Source: Paracoccaceae bacterium (GTDB lineage: Bacteria; Pseudomonadota; Alphaproteobacteria; Rhodobacterales; Rhodobacteraceae). Taken from it: 64,000 nt of DNA. The stretch is from the NCBI GenBank assembly GCA_019911965.1, contig JAIOJF010000045.1, forward strand, positions 1 through 64,000, written 5' to 3'. Position numbers and translations under genes: made by a program. Position 1 is the first letter of the stretch. Each line of letters starts with the position of its first letter. The notes beneath the pieces were generated by a model that ran no database searches, was not told where the DNA came from, and worked only from the letters and a program-made list of their open reading frames with translations. Of this stretch, positions 44,658 through 53,047 are shown in pieces.

Positions 44658-46078
44658 GCTTGGGCTTTCTTGCGGGAGATGTCGGGATCGCGCGGCGTCA
44701 GCCGCAGATGGATGCCGTCGCGGGCGCGCACGGTCAGATGCGCCACCGGCACCGGTTCGCGCCCTTCGACGGGATCGAACCGGAAGGCACGGACCAGCAG
44801 CGACAGCAGCAGCGTCCCTTCGGCCATCGCAAACGCCGAGCCCGGGCAGACCCGCGCCCCTGCGGAAAACGGGATATAGGCGCGGCTGAGATTGGCGCGG
44901 CCGTTTTCGGTTTCAAACCGGCCGGGATCGAAATCGTCGGGCCGCTCCCACAGGCGTTCATGGCGGTGCAGGTGCCAGGGGCTGAGGATCACCTGCGAGC
45001 CGGGCTTGATGTCGCGGTCGCGGAAATGTTCCGGGCAGGCGGCTTCGCGCACGAACATCGGCACCGGCGGGTAAAGCCGCATCGCCTCGCGGAACACCGA
45101 ACGCGAGATCGGCAGCTTGCTGAGGGTGGAGAAATAGATCTTCTCCGGCTCGAACGAAGTCAGCGCCTCTTCGGCCACCGCGTCCTGCCATTCGGGATGC
45201 GTGGCCAGCAGGTACAATGCCCAGGCCAGCGCCGCCGCCGAGGTTTCGTGCCCGGCCAGAAAGAAGATGGCGACCTGATCGATCATTTCCTCGGTATCGA
45301 AACAGGTGCCGGTTTCTGGGTCGGGGGTGGTCATGATCTTGGTCGCCAGATCGTCCGGCGCGGTGCCGGCGCGGATTTCGGCGGCGCGTGCTTCGGTCAA
45401 TTGCCCGATCAGGCCACGGATGGTTGCCGCCGTCTGCCGGGTGCGGCGGGAATGGACGCGCGGAAACCATTTCGGCAGCGGCAGCAGCGCCAGAAGGTTG
45501 GCAACGGGCTGTTCCTCCTGATGCGCGCGGAAGGTGGTGAAGGCGGCCTGCGCGATCTCGTTTTCGATTGGCACCGAGAACAGCGTGCGAAAGATCACAT
45601 CCATCGCCACATGGCTGGCTTCGCTTTCAATCTCGACCGGCTGGCCATCGGCCATCGGCAACAGGCGCTCGACCGCCGCAACGCCGCTGTCCCACATCGC
45701 CGGGAACACCTTTTTCAGCCGCCCGCCCTCAAACGCCGGATCGATGATGCGGCGCTGATGCTCCCACAGTTTGCCGTTGGAGATGAACACGGATTCGCCC
45801 AGGAGTGGCTTCAGCCCGACGCGCATCCGTTCGGATTTCGGAAAGTCCATCGGCCGCTTGCGCAGCACCAGTTCCACCAGGTCCGGATCGTTGCACATGT
45901 AGGACCGGAAGAACGGCGTGCGCAGTTCAGCCATCCAGGCGTGGTACAGATGCGCCGGCTGGGCCGACAGGATATCCTTCTTGAACAGCTTGAAATAGGC
46001 CCAGAGCGAGACCTTGCCGGGCCGCGATGCGGGTTTTGGCGGTTGTTTCGGGTGCGCCCCGCTGTTGGTATCGAACAA
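44654..46078 (-). CDS. Cytochrome P450 (probable fatty acid/alkane hydroxylase)
   Basis: All P450 landmarks are present: the I-helix oxygen motif FLAGHETSAAALAWAL, the K-helix ExxR in VFREAMRLYPP and the heme-binding FSAGARVCPGSAFAMAEG. The longest frame runs to 46303, but conserved similarity begins near the PGKVSLWAYFKLFKKDILSAQP segment. TTG 46078, with GGAAGGGAAGG just upstream, gives a normal 474-residue protein. An ATG at 46165 lies inside an FNR-type site and is unlikely. The gene precedes alkB with a 4-bp overlap. Redox partner not adjacent. Confidence 0.88.
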   Translation of the reverse strand: MFDTNSGAHPKQPPKPASRPGKVSLWAYFKLFKKDILSAQPAHLYHAWMAELRTPFFRSYMCNDPDLVELVLRKRPMDFPKSERMRVGLKPLLGESVFISNGKLWEHQRRIIDPAFEGGRLKKVFPAMWDSGVAAVERLLPMADGQPVEIESEASHVAMDVIFRTLFSVPIENEIAQAAFTTFRAHQEEQPVANLLALLPLPKWFPRVHSRRTRQTAATIRGLIGQLTEARAAEIRAGTAPDDLATKIMTTPDPETGTCFDTEEMIDQVAIFFLAGHETSAAALAWALYLLATHPEWQDAVAEEALTSFEPEKIYFSTLSKLPISRSVFREAMRLYPPVPMFVREAACPEHFRDRDIKPGSQVILSPWHLHRHERLWERPDDFDPGRFETENGRANLSRAYIPFSAGARVCPGSAFAMAEGTLLLSLLVRAFRFDPVEGREPVPVAHLTVRARDGIHLRLTPRDPDISRKKAQA

Positions 46079-46154
46079 GAAACCTTCCCTTCCGCAATCG
46101 GCCAAACTAGGTTGAATCGAGAGGTCAACCTGACCGTAGCCCGATGATGCGTCA

Positions 46155-46168
46155 TTGACGATCATCAA
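46155..46168. promoter_or_regulatory. FNR-type site between the P450-alkB operon and a Crp/Fnr gene
   Basis: TTGAC-GATC-ATCAA has the same half-sites as the 40406 site and matches the FNR consensus at nine of ten positions. It is 77 bp upstream of the annotated P450 start and 134 bp upstream of the regulator's ATG. It could be the regulator's own target. Confidence 0.65.
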
Positions 46169-46301
46169 TTTTTGCGGTCTTGCATCAGGAAAAGGATTGT
46201 TCGATGCAATTGCGCGGCTTTGAAGTGATGCCGGAACGGCAAACAGGTGCGGGTTCGCGCCCCTGCCTTGCCGCGCCGTGCCGCCGGATTGGCGGGCTTG
46301 C

Positions 46302-47021
46302 ATGACCGGCGCGCGCCATCCCTGCGCGGAATGCCGGTTCCACGCGCAAAGCCTGTGGCAGCCGGTGTCGAACGGCGCGGTATCGACATTGTCGCGCAGC
46401 TTCAGCCGGCGAGAACTGGAGGCTGGCGCGACGCTCTATCATCAGGGCGCGGCGAGCGAGGGGGTCTATTGCGTATCGCGCGGGCTGATCGCCATCCGCA
46501 GTTTTGCCCCCGATGGCGGCTCCAGCCTGCTGAGGCTGGCCTATCCGGGCGAACTGATCGGCTACCGTGCCTTCCTGACCGGGCGCGAGCACCGGACCGA
46601 AGCGCGGGCGCTGGTGGATTCGCGTATCTGCGTCGTGGCGCACCGCGATGCCAAGAAGGTGATCCAGGCCTGTCCGGCGGTCCTGGCGCGGCTGGCGGAG
46701 CGCTGCGCGGACGAACTGGACCAGGCCCATGAGCGCATTCAGGAAGCCGCGCGCCTGACCAACAAGGCCCGGCTGGCGCGGCTGCTGGATCAGTTGATGC
46801 TGGCGCATGGCGCAGCGGACGGCAACACATGGCGGATGCGGCTGCCGATCTCGCGTCAGGATCTGGCGGATATCCTGGGGGTGCAGCCGGAAACCCTTTC
46901 GCGGCTGCTGAAGCGGCTCGAGGATGATGGCCAGGTGAAATCGTCGGGCCGCTGGATCGAAATGCAGTCACCGGCCGGAGTCCCGGATCAGGCCGGGGGC
47001 GAGGCGCAGGTGCGGGGTTAA
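46302..47021 (+). CDS. Crp/Fnr-family transcriptional regulator
   Basis: The 239-residue protein has a cyclic-nucleotide-binding-like barrel (about 30-120), a dimerisation helix and a winged helix-turn-helix (LPISRQDLADILGVQPETLSRLLKRLEDDG). The recognition helix carries the ETLSR pattern that reads TTGAT-type sites in FNR proteins. The N-terminus has CAEC at 8-11, and further cysteines at 57, 110 and 124. Canonical FNR or FnrL has three N-terminal cysteines, so an iron-sulfur cluster here is uncertain. It diverges from the P450-alkB operon. Confidence 0.87.
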   Translation: MTGARHPCAECRFHAQSLWQPVSNGAVSTLSRSFSRRELEAGATLYHQGAASEGVYCVSRGLIAIRSFAPDGGSSLLRLAYPGELIGYRAFLTGREHRTEARALVDSRICVVAHRDAKKVIQACPAVLARLAERCADELDQAHERIQEAARLTNKARLARLLDQLMLAHGAADGNTWRMRLPISRQDLADILGVQPETLSRLLKRLEDDGQVKSSGRWIEMQSPAGVPDQAGGEAQVRG

Positions 47022-47193
47022 AGCAAGAAGTCGAAGGCTTGGCAGGCCGTCGCGCCAAGGCGTTGCAAAGGCATCTGTGCGGCTATTTTGCCACCTTTCG
47101 CGGGGATGCTCAGCAACCGCCTTGAACAGTCGGCGGCAAACCTGCGAGACTGGTTCAAATTCGCGCATAAACGCGATCCGAAAAGGTGGGGAA

Positions 47194-49317
47194 TTGAAGT
47201 TTTTTCGGTTGATAATTGCGGCCCTGCTGGCGGGTGCCGGCGGTGCGGCGACGGCGGAAACGGCGTCGCTCAACAGCTTTGGCATGCCGGGGTTGTTGGA
47301 CATGCCAAGCGGGGAAGCCGCACCGGATGCGCAATTCTCGATCACATCGGGTGGATTTGCCGGTACCTACCGTAACTCCATGACTTTTCAGATTTCGCCG
47401 CGCCTGACCGGCAGCTTTCGTTACACCATGATCGGTGGCTGGACGGTGGGGCCATTGACAACATATCTGGACCGGTCGTTCGATATTCACTACCGGCTGA
47501 CCGAAGAAGGACGCTACATGCCCGCAATTGCGGTCGGATTGCGTGATTTCATCGGAACCGGGATTTATTCCGGCGAGTATCTCGTTGCAACCAAGCATCT
47601 GACACAGAACCTGAAGGTGACGGTCGGCCTGGGCTGGGGGCGGCTTGGGTCGTATAACGGCTTTCGCAATCCGCTGGCCTCGATTCATCCCGGCTTTGCC
47701 ACCCGTACCGGTGGTGCAGGGCTGGGTGGTACACCGCGGTTGGGCAACTGGTTTCGCGGCGACGCGGCCTTTTTCGGCGGCATCGAATGGCAGTCGCCCA
47801 ATCCACGCCTGAGCTTCAAGGTGGAATATTCCTCGGATGCCTATACCCGGGAAATCGGAACGCATTCGATTTTCGTGCATCGCAGCCCGGTCAATTTCGG
47901 TGTCGATTACCGCCTGTCCGAACGGACGCGGCTGAGCGGCTATTACATGTACGGTTCCGAGCTGGGCTTTCGGGTGACGATGGCGCTCAATCCCAAGAAC
48001 TCGCCGATTGGCGGTTCGCTTGAAGGGGCGCCGGCACCGGTTTTCGTGCGGCCGGGACCGGGTGAGGAAGGGTATGAACTGCGCGACCGAACCGACTGGG
48101 CCGGGCAATCGGAATGGTCGCATTCGCTGCGAGACAACCTGCAGGCGGCCCTGGCCGCTGACCGGATCATTATACTGTCCGCCGGGTTCACCGCTACCCG
48201 CGTCGAAGTGCGCATCCGCAACGAGATTTACGGCAGTGCCGCGCAGGCGATCGGACGGGTCGCGCGGATGATGTCGCGGGTATTGCCGCTGTCGGTCGAA
48301 ACCTTCGTGGTCACGATCGTCGAAGCCGGCATGCCGGTCGTGTCCGCCACAATTCAGCGCAGCGACCTTGAGGCGCTGGAAAATGACCCCGACGCGGCCA
48401 ACGCCATGCTTGCCAGGGTAAAGCTTACCGATCCGGTGCGGATGCAAGGCGATATTGTGCGCGCCGACGGCATCTATCCGCAATTGAAATGGCGGATCGG
48501 GCCCTATCTGCGGTATTCTGCTTTCGATCCCGACAACCCGCTTCGCGCCGATGTGGGCATTCGCGTTCAGGGCAAGTACGACATTGCTCCGGGGTTGTCG
48601 GTTTCGGGTTCGTTGACCCAGAAGGTCGTCGGCAACATGAACACGGTGACCCGGCTTAGCAGTTCGGCGCTGCCGCATGTACGTTCGGATTACGGGTTCT
48701 ACGACAAGGCGGATCTGGCGCTTGAATATCTGACGGCCGACTACCTGTTCCGCCCCGGCCGCAACCTTTATGGCCGCATTTCCCTTGGCTATCTGGAACG
48801 CATGTATGCCGGTGTCTCGGCAGAGTTGCTCTGGAAGCCGGTCAACAGCCGCTTCGCGCTGGGGGCCGAGGTGAACTACGTCGCGCAGCGGGCCTTCGAT
48901 CTTGGCTTCGGCGTGCAGTCCTACCAGATCGCAACCGGGCATATTTCGGCCTATCTGGACATGCGCAACGGCTATACTGCACAGGTCGATGTCGGCCGCT
49001 ACCTGGCCGGCGATCTGGGTGCGACCTTTACGGTAGATCGGGAATTCGCCAATGGCTGGATTGTCGGAGCCTTCTTTACGCTGACAGATGTTCCTTTCGC
49101 GACCTACGGCGAAGGATCGTTCGACAAGGGCATCCGGCTGAGGATTCCGCTGTCCTGGACAAGTGGCAAACCCAGCAAGGCCGGCACGCTTTCGGTCATT
49201 CGCCCGCTCAGCCGGGATGGCGGCGCGCGGCTGGAAATCCGCAACCGTCTGTACGAGACCGTCCGGCGCAACCACCGTTCGCGGCTGGAGCCGGCATGGG
49301 GGAGGTTCTGGCGTTGA
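47194..49317 (+). CDS. yjbH: YjbH-family exopolysaccharide outer-membrane protein
   Basis: The 707-residue protein starts with a signal peptide (KFFRLIIAALLAGAGGAATAE), then SFGMPGLLDMPSGEAAPDAQFSIT, the recognisable opening of the YjbH/WbfB porin family. The C-terminal half is rich in beta strands, as expected for an outer-membrane barrel. YjbH proteins work with YjbE, F and G in exopolysaccharide export or modification. The start is a TTG at 47194 after AAAGGTGGGGA; the longer frame begins in non-conserved sequence. Its stop overlaps the yjbF start. Confidence 0.88.
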   Translation: MKFFRLIIAALLAGAGGAATAETASLNSFGMPGLLDMPSGEAAPDAQFSITSGGFAGTYRNSMTFQISPRLTGSFRYTMIGGWTVGPLTTYLDRSFDIHYRLTEEGRYMPAIAVGLRDFIGTGIYSGEYLVATKHLTQNLKVTVGLGWGRLGSYNGFRNPLASIHPGFATRTGGAGLGGTPRLGNWFRGDAAFFGGIEWQSPNPRLSFKVEYSSDAYTREIGTHSIFVHRSPVNFGVDYRLSERTRLSGYYMYGSELGFRVTMALNPKNSPIGGSLEGAPAPVFVRPGPGEEGYELRDRTDWAGQSEWSHSLRDNLQAALAADRIIILSAGFTATRVEVRIRNEIYGSAAQAIGRVARMMSRVLPLSVETFVVTIVEAGMPVVSATIQRSDLEALENDPDAANAMLARVKLTDPVRMQGDIVRADGIYPQLKWRIGPYLRYSAFDPDNPLRADVGIRVQGKYDIAPGLSVSGSLTQKVVGNMNTVTRLSSSALPHVRSDYGFYDKADLALEYLTADYLFRPGRNLYGRISLGYLERMYAGVSAELLWKPVNSRFALGAEVNYVAQRAFDLGFGVQSYQIATGHISAYLDMRNGYTAQVDVGRYLAGDLGATFTVDREFANGWIVGAFFTLTDVPFATYGEGSFDKGIRLRIPLSWTSGKPSKAGTLSVIRPLSRDGGARLEIRNRLYETVRRNHRSRLEPAWGRFWR

Positions 49318-50012
49318 GGGGATTTTCCGCTTTCATCGGTGCGTTCGCGGCCCTGACAATCGTCGGCTGCTCGTCTGACAATAACCCGACGCCAATTCAG
49401 GATTCGCTGATCGCTGCAATTCGCGAATTCGGCAAGGAACCCGACACGCAGGCCAATCGCCGCGCGGTCGAGGCATTGACGCGCGAGCAACTGACGGGCG
49501 TCGGCTCGAACCCGACGATCCTGGTGGATGTCGAAGTGGCTGACGCCTATGCCTCGCTGTTCCAGATTTCGCTGAACGGCCAGCATGACGTGTTCATGAC
49601 CGCCGACCAGGTGACGGTGACCTTTTCAAAGGGCCTTTTGACGGCAACACGCGGCATCGGTGCTGACCTTTACTCGGCCGATGTTTCGCAGACACGTGCG
49701 GCGATCCAGGGCGGTGCTTCCGGAGTGGTCGCTACCGCAAGGGTCCATAGATCGCTGAGCGGGGACAACCAGGTGATCGCCATCCGCTACGAATGCAGCC
49801 TTGTCGACCACGGCGTTGAACCGGTCGTCAGTATTCACAAGACGTTCCGGCTGCGCCGCTATGTCGAGACCTGCCGATTCGATGGTGATGAGGTCTTCGC
49901 CAATACATACTGGGTCGATCCGGTAACACGTGTCATGTGGAAGTCACGCCAATGGGTCAGTCCGCTGGCAGGTTACTTCGGTATCGACGTGCTGATCCCG
50001 GGAAAATCGTGA
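49314..50012 (+). CDS. yjbF: YjbF-family lipoprotein
   Basis: The 232-residue protein has a lipoprotein signal (AFIGAFAALTIVGC, lipobox IVGC) followed by a YjbF/GfcB-like domain (GRGSNPTILVDVEVADAYA-type start and FANTYWVDPVTRVMWKSRQWVSPLAG end). TTG 49314, overlapping the yjbH stop as TTGA and preceded by GGGGGAGG, gives a compact signal peptide; an ATG at 49296 is possible. It should be a periplasmic-face outer-membrane lipoprotein of the exopolysaccharide operon. Confidence 0.82.
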   Translation: MRGFSAFIGAFAALTIVGCSSDNNPTPIQDSLIAAIREFGKEPDTQANRRAVEALTREQLTGVGSNPTILVDVEVADAYASLFQISLNGQHDVFMTADQVTVTFSKGLLTATRGIGADLYSADVSQTRAAIQGGASGVVATARVHRSLSGDNQVIAIRYECSLVDHGVEPVVSIHKTFRLRRYVETCRFDGDEVFANTYWVDPVTRVMWKSRQWVSPLAGYFGIDVLIPGKS

Positions 50013-50113
50013 TATGTGCGAATATGCAACAGAATTGATTCTCCGCATTCGTTGACTTTCCCCTAGTACAGGCGAAATTGTGCTCAGGAGTTTCTCTATT
50101 AAGGAGTCGTGAA

Positions 50114-50401
50114 ATGTCTATTGCAAAACTGACAGGCGCAGCCATCCTGGCTACGCTGGCCGCGACTGCCGGAACAACGGCCCTGGCCGACGGCAGCATG
50201 GCCTTACCCGGGTTCAAATCGACCCAAGCCGCACCTGTCCCGCCGATCCCGGTCCCGCCATGGGTTACCGCCGTGTTCGGCCCGAACGTGGCGCTGGTCG
50301 CCGGCGGCCTCGCACCGGGCGTGATCGCCCTCGGCACGGTCGTTATTGCCGGCGTCGTCTACTCGGTGGTTCAAGGATCGTCGTCGACGTCCAGCACCTG
50401 A
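50114..50401 (+). CDS. Small secreted YjbE-like protein
   Basis: The 95-residue product has a clear signal peptide (to about ALADG at 27), a proline-rich patch (PVPPIPVPPWV), a glycine/alanine/valine hydrophobic segment and a serine/threonine tail. Size, layout and position next to yjbH-yjbF match YjbE, the small secreted member of that exopolysaccharide set, though direct sequence similarity is weak. AAGGAG precedes the ATG and a strong terminator follows at 50432. Confidence 0.65.
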   Translation: MSIAKLTGAAILATLAATAGTTALADGSMALPGFKSTQAAPVPPIPVPPWVTAVFGPNVALVAGGLAPGVIALGTVVIAGVVYSVVQGSSSTSST

Positions 50402-50431
50402 TACCGGCGCGAAAGCAAGGTTGATGAATTC

Positions 50432-50462
50432 AAAAGGCGGTCCCGACGGGGCCGCCTTTTTC
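50432..50462 (+). terminator. Rho-independent terminator of the yjbHFE-like operon
   Basis: AAAAGGCGG pairs with CCGCCTTTT around an 11-nt loop region and is followed by Ts. It ends the operon 31 bp after the last stop. Confidence 0.85.
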
Positions 50463-50521
50463 GTTTCAAAAGCCGGTTGTTCCAGCCCGGCAGTAAAATC
50501 CTGATCGAACGCCGCCCTAAC

Positions 50522-50833
50522 TCACCGGTTGCTGTCGATCCAGCGCGACATCAACCCGGCATCCCGGTAGCATTCATCGGGCACATCGCGGCGGCGGCGG
50601 CGGGCGATCTTCTCGGCATAGGCCACCTGACGCGAGGTGGCCCCTGCGCCACGATGAGTCTGCGTCCGCGCCTTGTTGAATGCCGCCTGATGCAGACCGA
50701 TCCAGTTCGACAGCGCGGCTCGATCCTGCGTGCTGTCGGGCGGGATATCCGTTTTCAGCTGGCGGCTGATGGCACGCGCGAAATCGACCTGGGCCGGGGT
50801 CGGCGCGGGGATCTGGGTGTTATCGGCCTGCAT
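50522..50833 (-). CDS. Small protein with a duplicated helical motif, preceded by a LexA box
   Basis: The 103-residue protein holds two copies of one motif: residues 12-45 (TPAQVDFARAIS ... DRAALSNWI) and 66-99 (TSRQVAYAEKIA ... DAGLMSRWI), 54 residues apart and alignable without gaps. I do not recognise a named family; similar short repeats occur at the ends of some nucleic-acid enzymes. The start ATG 50833 follows CAGGAGG. A GTTC-N7-GTTC LexA box at 50867-50881 overlaps its promoter, so expression is probably SOS-controlled. It stands alone, on the strand opposite the yjb operon and with bioY upstream of its promoter. Confidence 0.7.
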   Translation of the reverse strand: MQADNTQIPAPTPAQVDFARAISRQLKTDIPPDSTQDRAALSNWIGLHQAAFNKARTQTHRGAGATSRQVAYAEKIARRRRRDVPDECYRDAGLMSRWIDSNR

Positions 50834-50866
50834 GGCAACCTCCTGCGAAACGGGGACCGGATACGA

Positions 50867-50900
50867 GAACAAATATAGAACATTTGTTCCAATTGTCCAG
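50867..50900 (-). promoter_or_regulatory. LexA box (50867-50881) over a promoter (50872-50900)
   Basis: On the minus strand GTTC-TATATTT-GTTC is an exact match to the alphaproteobacterial LexA operator GTTC-N7-GTTC. A -35-like CTGGAC (50900..50895) and -10 TATATT (50877..50872) are 17 bp apart, and the -10 lies inside the operator spacer. LexA binding would block RNA polymerase. Confidence 0.75.
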
Positions 50901-50954
50901 TCCCCCGCAATCACAGGCGCGCGAGGTTGCGTTGTCGCGCCGGGGCTCGGGCCT

Positions 50955-51503
50955 TTACCGAGAGCGTGACAGCACCGAGTCCGGCCTCGCGCGATAAAGC
51001 GCTGCCGTTACCAGACCGGCGATCACCGCCTTGATCACATCGCCCGGCAGGAACGGCGTTGCAAAACCCGTTGCCACGGCAAGCGGTTTGTCCAGCACCA
51101 GTGCCATGCCGATGATGCCGGGAACATAAAGCACGATGATCCCGCCAACGACCGACGCCGCAAAGGCCGACCAGAACAAGGGCACCGAACGCCATGTCTC
51201 GACGATCCAGCCGGTGACGAAAGCCGCGATCACCCAGCCGTAAAGGAACCCCGCTGTTACCCCGACGAACATGCCAAGTCCGCCGCGCCCGCCCGCCAGA
51301 AGCGGCAGTCCGACCGCGACCAGCAACAGGAACAACAGCACAGCCAGCGCCCCGCGTTTTGCCCCCAGCACGGTGCCGCACAGCATCACGCCCAGCGATT
51401 GCGCCGAGATCGGCACACCGGAGATCAGCGTCAGTTTCGGCACCAGCCCCAGCGCGGCAATCAGTGCCGCGAACAGGGCGATCAATACGATATTGCGTTC
51501 CAT
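50955..51503 (-). CDS. bioY: Biotin transporter substrate-binding subunit BioY
   Basis: BioY is the biotin-binding membrane subunit of an energy-coupling-factor transporter. The 182-residue protein has six hydrophobic segments and the family motifs VPISAQSLGVMLCGTVLG, GRGGLGMFVGVTAGFLYGW and PFLPGDVIKAVIAG. It follows bioN and bioM on the same strand, 32 bp after bioN. Confidence 0.94.
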   Translation of the reverse strand: MERNIVLIALFAALIAALGLVPKLTLISGVPISAQSLGVMLCGTVLGAKRGALAVLLFLLLVAVGLPLLAGGRGGLGMFVGVTAGFLYGWVIAAFVTGWIVETWRSVPLFWSAFAASVVGGIIVLYVPGIIGMALVLDKPLAVATGFATPFLPGDVIKAVIAGLVTAALYRARPDSVLSRSR

Positions 51504-51535
51504 GATTTGTCTACCTTCCCTCTGTCATTGATTGT

Positions 51536-52135
51536 TCATTGTACCCCGCCACGCGCCCTCAGCGCCTCGGCGACGTGATCGGCATCGTCCAGCGCCATCA
51601 GCGCCAGCGGCGCCACGATCCGCCAGCCGGCCCGCCGGGGCGAGCGTGCCCGCCAGGCCTCGGCCAGGTTCCCGCCTTTTTGCGCCAGTACCGGCACGAA
51701 ACGGATCACCAGCGCGACCGCGATTTCCAGTGCCCCGGTGGACAATCCGATGCGGCGAAGTGGTGCCAGCAACAGCCTGATCACCGCGATCATGTCGCTG
51801 AGTCTTGTTGTCATCGTGACCAGATTGGCCATGCCCACCGCTGCCAGCAGGCGCAGCACCACCGCCGATCCGCCCACCAGATCGGCGGTGTAGAGATGCC
51901 ACGCCGCCACCACCACCACGAACACCCAGACCGGGCGCAGCAATCGAAGCCCGGCGGCCAGAAAGCGCCAGCCGCCGATCGCATAGGCCGCCACCACACC
52001 GCCAAGCGCTGCCAGCAGCAGCCAGGGATCATCCGTCAGGAACATCAGAAAGGTCGCCGCACTCAGCCCGGCCAGCTTCAATCCTGCCGGCCAGCGGTGG
52101 AACGGCGTTTCAACCGGCGAGGTCAGCGAGATCAT
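51536..52135 (-). CDS. bioN: Energy-coupling factor transmembrane protein BioN
   Basis: BioN (CbiQ-like T component) couples ATP hydrolysis by BioM to movement of BioY. The 199-residue protein has about five membrane helices and the coupling-helix motifs EAWRARSPRR and VAEALRARG, which contain the characteristic A-R-A/S/G signatures. GGAGGGCAGG precedes ATG 52135; it overlaps bioM by 26 bp. Confidence 0.9.
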   Translation of the reverse strand: MISLTSPVETPFHRWPAGLKLAGLSAATFLMFLTDDPWLLLAALGGVVAAYAIGGWRFLAAGLRLLRPVWVFVVVVAAWHLYTADLVGGSAVVLRLLAAVGMANLVTMTTRLSDMIAVIRLLLAPLRRIGLSTGALEIAVALVIRFVPVLAQKGGNLAEAWRARSPRRAGWRIVAPLALMALDDADHVAEALRARGGVQ

Positions 52136-52853
52136 CCTGCCCTCCTTGCATCGCCGCGACATAGGCCGGCAGCACCTGATCCGGCGCACCGTCCAGCGCG
52201 ATCTTCCCCTGATCCAGCCACAATACCCGACCGTAGCCTGCCAGCGTTGCGGGATCGTGGGTGATGTGGATGATCTGCTGGTCCAGCCGATCCAGATAGG
52301 CGGTCAGCGCGCGGGTCGTCGGGATGTCGAGGCCGCTCAGCGGCTCGTCCAGCACGATCAGCCCTGGTTGCATTGCCAGCACCGCCATCAGGCAGACCAG
52401 ATGCCGCTGCCCCTGCGACAGCACATGCACCGGGCGATCCGCCCAATCGGTGCAGCCAAACCGCGACAGCATTTCCAACGCGCCCGCCCGTGACCCGGCC
52501 TTGCCTTCACCCAACTGGCCAAGGCCGAAGGCGATTTCCTCGGCTACGGTGGGAAAGATGATCTGGTGATCGGGGTTCTGGAACAATATGCCGACGATGC
52601 GGATTGCCGCTTTGCGGTCGCGCGCCACGTCCACCCCACCGACCCGCACGTCGCCGCTATCCGCCGGGATCAGCCCCGCGATCAGGCGTGCCAGCGTCGA
52701 TTTGCCCGACCCGTTGCGTCCGACCAGCCCGATGCGCCGCTCGTCCAGCCGCAACGTCAGATCGTCGATGATCCGCCGGTCGTTGCGGATGAAGGTAACA
52801 CCCGCCAGGGCGACCCCGCCGGCTTGTTCGGGCATGTCCGTTGCGTGGCGCAT
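52110..52853 (-). CDS. bioM: Biotin ECF transporter ATPase BioM
   Basis: The 247-residue ABC ATPase has Walker A VGRNGSGKSTLARL, the Q-loop ILFQNPDHQIIFPTVAEEIAFGL, the signature VLSQGQRHLV, Walker B GLIVLDEPLSGLD and switch histidine IIHITHDP. The signature is LSQGQ rather than LSGGQ, acceptable in this subgroup. ATG 52853 follows GAAGGCGGCAGG; an ATG at 52835 is also possible. It is first in bioM-bioN-bioY. Confidence 0.93.
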   Translation of the reverse strand: MRHATDMPEQAGGVALAGVTFIRNDRRIIDDLTLRLDERRIGLVGRNGSGKSTLARLIAGLIPADSGDVRVGGVDVARDRKAAIRIVGILFQNPDHQIIFPTVAEEIAFGLGQLGEGKAGSRAGALEMLSRFGCTDWADRPVHVLSQGQRHLVCLMAVLAMQPGLIVLDEPLSGLDIPTTRALTAYLDRLDQQIIHITHDPATLAGYGRVLWLDQGKIALDGAPDQVLPAYVAAMQGGQDDLADLAG

Positions 52854-53047
52854 GGGCCTGCCGCCTTCGGTCTGTTCACGCAGGTTCCGCGCCACCCGTC
52901 AGGCTGGCGGCTCCGGTTCCCTTCGCGCAGGCTTTCAACCGATAAGGTGCTTGAGGTCAAGGCCCGACTTCGCAACTGCCCGCCCATTTGCCCTTGCCCC
53001 TGCCTGTAGGCGCGGGCTAACTGCCCGGCAAATGCTGGGAGACGCCT

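Noticed and set aside
46110-46130. GGTTGA...TCAACC inverted repeat upstream of the P450 gene
   Set aside because: The 9-nt spacer does not fit FNR-type sites; the 46155 site is the better candidate.
50878-50889. GAACATTTGTTC palindrome as a Gram-positive-type SOS box
   Set aside because: The overlapping GTTC-N7-GTTC is the known operator for this group; the palindrome is treated as incidental.
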